DNA of 64,000 bases. It comes from Allobosea sp. 117. GTDB lineage: Bacteria > Pseudomonadota > Alphaproteobacteria > Rhizobiales > Xanthobacteraceae. Positions 59,479 to 64,000 of this stretch are shown piece by piece. Made by a program: the position numbers and the translations under genes. The stretch is taken from contig NZ_JNLC01000013.1 of the NCBI RefSeq assembly GCF_000702305.1, positions 124,001 through 188,000 of the forward strand, in the 5' to 3' direction. The notes below the pieces were generated by a model, which was not told the DNA's origin, did not search any database, and saw only the letters and a list, made by a program, of their open reading frames with translations. Every line of letters starts with the position of its first letter. The stretch's first letter is position 1.

Positions 59479-60382
59479 CCCCGGCGGCCGCGCGGCGGCC
59501 GAAGATGGTGGCGATGACGACGCCGGTCAGCACCAGCGCATAACCGACCGCATGATAGAGGTGCGGCTGCTCGCCAAGCACGAGGATGGCGAGCGCCGAG
59601 CCGAACACCGGCATCAAATGGAAGAACGGTGCTGCCCGGTTCGGACCGATTAGCTCGATGCCGCGATTGAAAAATAGATAGGCGAGCACCGAGGCGAAGA
59701 CCGACACATAGGCGAAGGAGGCTAGCGTCAGCGCGTTGAACACCAACGGCGGGCCGGCGAGCCTCTCCCAGACGAAGGCGGGGGTCAGCAGCACCGCACC
59801 CCAGCCGATGGAGAAGGCGAGGAAGCCGAGGCGGCTCATCGAGGGGCGGCGCACCAGCAGCGCGGAATAGAAGGCGTAGAGGATCATCGCGGCGATCAGC
59901 CAGAGATCGCCCTTGTTGAACTCGATGCCGGTGAGCACCGCCGGATCGCCGCGCGAGATGATGACCAGCACGCCGCACAGCGACAGCACGATACCCGCCG
60001 CCTGGCCGATGGACAGGCGCGATCCGCTCAGCACGAAGGCCCAGAGGGCGATCAGCAGCGGCGCGGTCGATTGCATGAGCAGGCCGTTCAGCGCAGGCGT
60101 GAACTGCAGGCCCCAATAGAAGAAGGTGTTGTAGAGCGTGATGCCGGGCAGGGTGAGCAGCGTCAATATGCCGATGTTGCGGCGGATGACCGGCCAGTCC
60201 TGCCTCAGCGAGCGCCAGGCGAACGGCAGCAGGATCAGGAAGGCGAGCGTCCAGCGGAACCAGGCGATGGCGATGGGCGGCACCTGCCCGGCGATGAAGC
60301 GGCCGAGCACGATGTTGCCCGCCCACAGCAGCGGAACGAGAGTGAGCAGCACATAGGGGGCGTCGAGTAGACGACGGAACAT
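59456..60382 (-). CDS. EamA/DMT-superfamily transporter
   Basis: The 308-aa inner-membrane protein has ten predicted helices in two EamA repeats (first from LLTLVPLLWAGNIVLGRF, second from NKGDLWLIAAMILYAFYSAL). LMQSTAPLLIALWAFVLSG and LMPVFGSALAILVLGE are the typical helix pairs at the end of each repeat. DMT proteins export amino acids or metabolites; the substrate is unknown. ATG 60382 gives a normal first helix; upstream open frame has no similarity. Confidence 0.85.
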   Translation of the reverse strand: MFRRLLDAPYVLLTLVPLLWAGNIVLGRFIAGQVPPIAIAWFRWTLAFLILLPFAWRSLRQDWPVIRRNIGILTLLTLPGITLYNTFFYWGLQFTPALNGLLMQSTAPLLIALWAFVLSGSRLSIGQAAGIVLSLCGVLVIISRGDPAVLTGIEFNKGDLWLIAAMILYAFYSALLVRRPSMSRLGFLAFSIGWGAVLLTPAFVWERLAGPPLVFNALTLASFAYVSVFASVLAYLFFNRGIELIGPNRAAPFFHLMPVFGSALAILVLGEQPHLYHAVGYALVLTGVVIATIFGRRAAAGVSPARSS

Positions 60383-60519
60383 CGCGGCACCGGCAGGACC
60401 ATTCGCGGACCATTCGCGCGCCAACGGTCTAGGGGGCCGTGCCGCCGGGGTCAATGTCCCGCCGAAGCGCTCCCGGATGCGGCGTGGCGGCCGTTCCGGG
60501 ATACCGTTTCGCGCATGCC

Positions 60520-61398
60520 CTATCCCGCCACCACATGTGCCGTGGTGCCCCACGGATCGGCGACGGCGAAGCCGCCTTCGATCGCCGTGGTGGCCTGCCC
60601 GTCGGCGGCGAGGCGCTCGCGTAGTTTCTCGACGGCGGCCGAATCCGGCAGCACCACGCTGTAGTGGACGAGGCCGAGCGCACCGGCCGGCGCCGGGCCG
60701 CGGCCCTGGCTGTGCCAGACGTTCAGCCCGAGATGGTGGTGGTAGCCGCCGGCGCTGACGAAGAGCGCGCCGGGATAGCGCTCGGTGGTGATGTCGAAGC
60801 CGAGCTCGTTGACATAGAAGCGCCGCGCGGCGGCGAGGTCGCCGACCTGCAGGTGCACGTGGCCGACCACGGTGCCGTCGGGCATCGGGGTGTCGGCCGG
60901 CACCTCGGCGGGGGCGTCGGTGAGCAGGTTGCGCAGGTCGAGCGGCTCGGTCGCCATGGCGATGGTGCCGGCCTGCCAGAACCATTCGTCGCGGCGGCGG
61001 TCGCGGTAGATCTCGATGCCGTTGCCGTCCGGATCGTCGAGATAGAGCGCCTCGCTGACGATGTGGTCGGAGGCGCCGAGCCGCACGCCGCGTGCGATCA
61101 GCCGTTTGAGCACGACGGCCAGCGCCGCGCGGTCGGGCATCAGTATCGCGACGTGGAACAGCCCCGGAGTTCCGCGCGGGCGGGCCGGCGCGTTCGGCGC
61201 TTCCTCGAGCTCGACGAGCGTGCGGGTGCCGGCGCCGAGGCGGACGATTCCGTCCTCACTGCCAAGCGGCGTCAGGCCGATGACATCACGGTAGAAAGCG
61301 AGGGAGCGCGCCGCGTCGCGCACGCGCAGCCGCACCGGGCCGAGCGTGAGCGCGTCGGGCAAGGGCGTGCGGGCAGCGGGAAGTGTGGCGGTTTCCAT
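60520..61398 (-). CDS. VOC-family (glyoxalase/catechol 2,3-dioxygenase-like) two-domain protein
   Basis: The 292-aa protein has two vicinal-oxygen-chelate units. The first is around residues 20-135 (VRLRVRDAARSLAFYRDVIG, GLFHVAILM, GNGIEIYRD). The second is around 172-290 (GHVHLQVGDLAAARRFYV, YHHHLGLNVW, LVHYSVVLP). His and Glu positions for one metal are kept (H in GLFHVA or GHVHLQ, E in GIEIY), so an extradiol dioxygenase (CatE-type) role is possible. ATG 61398. It is divergent from purA (311 bp). Confidence 0.82.
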   Translation of the reverse strand: METATLPAARTPLPDALTLGPVRLRVRDAARSLAFYRDVIGLTPLGSEDGIVRLGAGTRTLVELEEAPNAPARPRGTPGLFHVAILMPDRAALAVVLKRLIARGVRLGASDHIVSEALYLDDPDGNGIEIYRDRRRDEWFWQAGTIAMATEPLDLRNLLTDAPAEVPADTPMPDGTVVGHVHLQVGDLAAARRFYVNELGFDITTERYPGALFVSAGGYHHHLGLNVWHSQGRGPAPAGALGLVHYSVVLPDSAAVEKLRERLAADGQATTAIEGGFAVADPWGTTAHVVAG

Positions 61399-61621
61399 GA
61401 TGACGTCCTCCGACCGGAAACATCCGGACAGCCCATGATTTCGTGCAAAGGAAGCTGATATCAAGCCGGAACGCGTTGCGTTTGCGCAATGTCTCCGTGG
61501 TGCCGACGCTGACCGTGCGACAGATGCCGATTCGGCCTGCGACATCGGCCTGCCGTATCCCGCTGCCTTGCATCGGACGCGCGTCTTGCCTCCCCGGTAT
61601 CCATCCCTTAAGACGAAGCGG

Positions 61622-61653
61622 CCCCGGTCGGATTGCTTCGCCGGGGTTTCTTC
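61622..61653 (+). terminator. Terminator-like hairpin in the purA leader
   Basis: CCCCGG (61622-61627) pairs with CCGGGG (61641-61646), 13-nt loop, followed by TTTCTTCT, about 57 bp before the purA start. It could be an attenuator. The rest of the 311-bp gap (61399-61709) shows no gene and should carry two divergent promoters. Confidence 0.4.
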
Positions 61654-61709
61654 TGTGTGGCCGGCGCGGCGCAAGGGCCGGCGCGGGGACGCAATCAGGA
61701 GCATTGCTC

Positions 61710-63005
61710 GTGGCGAATGTCGTCGTCGTCGGCTCCCAGTGGGGCGACGAGGGTAAAGGCAAGATTGTCGACTGGCTCAGCGAGCAGGCCGACGTGGTGG
61801 TCCGCTTCCAGGGCGGGCACAATGCCGGCCATACGCTGGTGGTAGGCAATGCCACCTATAAGCTGTCCCTGCTGCCGTCGGGGCTGGTGCGCGGCGCCAA
61901 GCTGTCGGTGATCGGCAATGGCGTGGTGCTCGATCCGCAGGCGCTGATCGACGAGATCGCCCGCATCGCGGGGCAGGGGATCGAGGTCACGCCGGAGCGG
62001 CTGCGCGTCGCCGAGAATGCCGCGCTGATCCTGCCGCTGCACCGCGAGCTCGACGCCATCCGCGAGAACGCGGCCGCCACCGGCACCAAGATCGGCACCA
62101 CCAAGCGTGGCATCGGCCCGGCCTATGAGGACAAGGTCGGCCGTCGCGCCATCCGCCTCGTCGACCTCGCCCATCCCGCAACGCTCGACGGCAAGATCGA
62201 GCGGCTGCTCGCCCATCACAATGCGCTGCGGCGCGGCCTCGGCATCGACGAGGTGGACGGCGTGGCGCTGCGCGAGGAACTGCTCGCCATCGCGCCGAAG
62301 GTGCTGCCCTATATGGACCGCACCTGGGCGCTGCTCGACGACGAGCGTCGGCGCGGCGCCAAGATTCTGTTCGAGGGCGCGCAGGGCGCGCTGCTCGACG
62401 TCGACCACGGCACCTATCCGTTCGTGACCTCCTCCAATACGGTGGCGGCGCAGGCGGCCACCGGCTCCGGGCTCGGACCGGGCGCGGTGGACTATGTGCT
62501 CGGTATTACCAAGGCCTACACGACCCGCGTGGGCGAGGGGCCGTTCCCGACCGAGCTGACCGACGCGGTCGGCCAACGGCTGGGCGAGCGCGGCCACGAG
62601 TTCGGCACCGTGACCGGCCGCGCGCGGCGTTGCGGCTGGTTCGACGCCGTGCTGGTGCGCCAGACGGTGCGCACCTCCGGCATCAATGGCATCGCGCTGA
62701 CCAAGCTCGACGTGCTCGACGGCTTCGACGAGATCAAGGTGTGCACGCGCTACCTGCTCGACGGGCAGGAGATCGACTATTTCCCGGCCGGGCAGGACGC
62801 GCAGGCGCAGGTCGAGCCGGTCTACGAGACGATCGAGGGCTGGTCCGGCTCGACCGCCGGTGCCCGTTCCTGGGTCGACTTGCCCGCAGAGGCGGTGAAA
62901 TATGTGCGGCGGATCGAGGAGCTGATCGGCTGTCCGGTCGCGCTGCTCTCCACCAGCCCCGAGCGCGCGGACACCATCCTCGTGCAGAATCCCTTCGAAC
63001 CGTGA
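61710..63005 (+). CDS. purA: Adenylosuccinate synthetase PurA
   Basis: PurA joins IMP and aspartate with GTP, the first committed step to AMP. The 431-aa enzyme has [16 protein letters not shown] at the N-terminus (catalytic Asp and GTP loop), [45 protein letters not shown] and the C-terminal GTP-base region. The GTG start at 61710 has AGGAG 8 nt upstream and gives the common [13 protein letters not shown]-terminus. A serC-serA ... purA neighbourhood is usual in Hyphomicrobiales. Confidence 0.96.
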   Translation: MANVVVVGSQWGDEGKGKIVDWLSEQADVVVRFQGGHNAGHTLVVGNATYKLSLLPSGLVRGAKLSVIGNGVVLDPQALIDEIARIAGQGIEVTPERLRVAENAALILPLHRELDAIRENAAATGTKIGTTKRGIGPAYEDKVGRRAIRLVDLAHPATLDGKIERLLAHHNALRRGLGIDEVDGVALREELLAIAPKVLPYMDRTWALLDDERRRGAKILFEGAQGALLDVDHGTYPFVTSSNTVAAQAATGSGLGPGAVDYVLGITKAYTTRVGEGPFPTELTDAVGQRLGERGHEFGTVTGRARRCGWFDAVLVRQTVRTSGINGIALTKLDVLDGFDEIKVCTRYLLDGQEIDYFPAGQDAQAQVEPVYETIEGWSGSTAGARSWVDLPAEAVKYVRRIEELIGCPVALLSTSPERADTILVQNPFEP

Positions 63006-63068
63006 CGGGGCGGGGATCGTGCGAACCATGTTTCCTCTTCTCCTGCCCGCCGGTGACACCGAAGTCTG

Positions 63069-64000
63069 ATGGCTGACTATTATCCTCTGCTGGCGCGCGC
63101 GATCTCCGGGCTTCCCGTCAATTCGAAGGAAGCCCGGCAGGTCGTCTATGACCGCGCCCGCACCGCCCTGCTGGCGCAGCTTCGCGGTGCCGATCCGCCG
63201 CTGCCGGAAGAGGATGTCGAGCGCGAGCGCCGTTCGCTCGACGACGCCATGCGCCGTATCGAGGCCGATTACGCATCGCCGGCCGCGCCACCGCCGGCCC
63301 CCTCCGCGCCCGCACCGCGCGCGGCTGCCCCATCGCCCGAGCGGGCGGCTCAGCCGAACCGCGTGCCACCGCCCGCACCGCCGGCGCGCGAGCCTCTGTT
63401 CAATCGCCCGGCCCCCGCCCGGCCTCCGGCCTCCGGGCCGGCCCAAGACACGGCGCCGGAAGGCGACAGGCCGGGCTTCATCCGCGCGGGGCTTACGCCC
63501 CGTTCCGGCGAGGTCGGGCGCGAGCCCGACGAGGACCCGATGGTCGCGCCGCTCGGCTCCGCCCGGCGTGGTGACGAGCCGTCGGCATCGGAAGACGAGG
63601 GTGGTAGCTGGGAGCTGCCGGACCCGGACGACGCGGAGGCGCGGCGCCGTCGGCGGATGCGGCTCATCCTCGCGTTGGCGGCGGTGGTCGTGCTCGGCGG
63701 CGCTACCGCGATCGGCTATGTCCAGCGCGATCCTATCATCGCCGCGATCCGCTCGCTGCGCGGCGGCGAGACGCCGGCGACCCCGGCTCCGCAGCAGGCG
63801 GCGAAGCCGGAATCGACCAAGTCGACCGACCGGGTGGCCCAGGCGCCGAGCGATCCGGCCCGCCGGCCCACGGCGCCGAGCCAGGCGCCGGCCGGGCAGA
63901 CGGCCGCCGTCGCTCAGCGCGCGGTGCTGTTCGAGGAGAATCCCGGCGGCGGGCAGCAGGGGCTACAGCAATTCGTCGGCACTGCTGTGTGGCGGACCGA
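63069..64000 (+). CDS. Hypothetical single-pass membrane protein next to purA, incomplete at the right edge
   Basis: The frame is open from ATG 63069 to the end of the window (310 codons) without a stop. The N-terminal ~70 residues (MADYYPLLARAISGLPVNSK, then ARTALLAQLRG and VERERRSLDDAMRRIEADY) look helical and cytoplasmic. A Pro/Ala-rich disordered region (about 70-130) and an acidic stretch follow, then one membrane helix (about 198-218, RLILALAAVVVLGGATAIGY). A Pro/Gln-rich periplasmic part leads towards a domain beyond the window. A similar protein next to purA is common in Hyphomicrobiales (from memory). Function is unknown. Confidence 0.7.
   Translation, partial: MADYYPLLARAISGLPVNSKEARQVVYDRARTALLAQLRGADPPLPEEDVERERRSLDDAMRRIEADYASPAAPPPAPSAPAPRAAAPSPERAAQPNRVPPPAPPAREPLFNRPAPARPPASGPAQDTAPEGDRPGFIRAGLTPRSGEVGREPDEDPMVAPLGSARRGDEPSASEDEGGSWELPDPDDAEARRRRRMRLILALAAVVVLGGATAIGYVQRDPIIAAIRSLRGGETPATPAPQQAAKPESTKSTDRVAQAPSDPARRPTAPSQAPAGQTAAVAQRAVLFEENPGGGQQGLQQFVGTAVWRT

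Overview
The window is high-GC chromosomal DNA of an alphaproteobacterium, most likely order Hyphomicrobiales (Rhizobiales). Several features point there. The block ruvC-ruvA-ruvB / ybgC-tolQRAB-pal-cpoB-tilS-ftsH-glmM has the alphaproteobacterial order. The choline ABC transporter is of the choXWV type. serC has a leader that looks like the alphaproteobacterial serC motif. Two outer-membrane proteins belong to the Omp25/RopB group, and one has a perfect TTAA-N7-TTAA (CtrA-type) site upstream. No genus is claimed. No rRNA, tRNA, CRISPR array, prophage or insertion sequence was recognised.

Layout. 1-3.2 kb: end of a pyridoxamine-phosphate-oxidase-like gene (minus strand), then ruvC, a DUF1772-like membrane protein, ruvA and ruvB. 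3.2-7.2 kb: accessory genes between the ruv and tol blocks (TetR regulator, DUF2852 protein, Tat-exported AspA/AstE-like hydrolase, double cupin). 7.2-19.7 kb: ybgC, tolQ, tolR, tolA, tolB, pal, cpoB, tilS, ftsH, an ROK-type sugar kinase whose motifs are in circularly permuted order, and glmM. 19.7-20.7 kb: about 1 kb of repeats without a supported gene. 20.7-50.2 kb: the choline/glycine-betaine catabolic region. 50.2-53.2 kb: DUF1275 pseudogene remnant, TerB-like protein and two outer-membrane proteins. 53.3-64 kb: serC, serA, eda, a PuuE-like deacetylase, an ion channel, a GNAT enzyme, a DMT exporter, a two-domain VOC dioxygenase, purA and an incomplete membrane protein.

How the genes work together. 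The 30-kb central region encodes nearly all of the aerobic route from choline to pyruvate. ChoXWV imports choline. BetA and BetB oxidise it to glycine betaine under the BetI repressor. GbcA/GbcB (Rieske oxygenase and reductase) remove one methyl group to give dimethylglycine. DgcA/DgcB with a dedicated electron-transfer flavoprotein pair give sarcosine. Heterotetrameric sarcosine oxidase (SoxBDAG) gives glycine plus methylene-tetrahydrofolate. SdaA deaminates serine to pyruvate. The one missing step, glycine to serine (GlyA), is not in the window. Two regulators with a DJ-1/GATase1-like domain and an AraC-type HTH flank gbcAB. A 12-bp motif is shared by the gbcA and soxB upstream regions.

Most unusual points: (1) the ROK-like kinase between ftsH and glmM has its C-terminal lobe before the DxGG lobe; (2) betI runs in frame into betB with no stop codon, while betB keeps its own GTG and Shine-Dalgarno; (3) DgcA lacks one of the four cysteines expected for the TMADH-type cluster; (4) serC and serA are separated by a 15-bp perfect inverted repeat.
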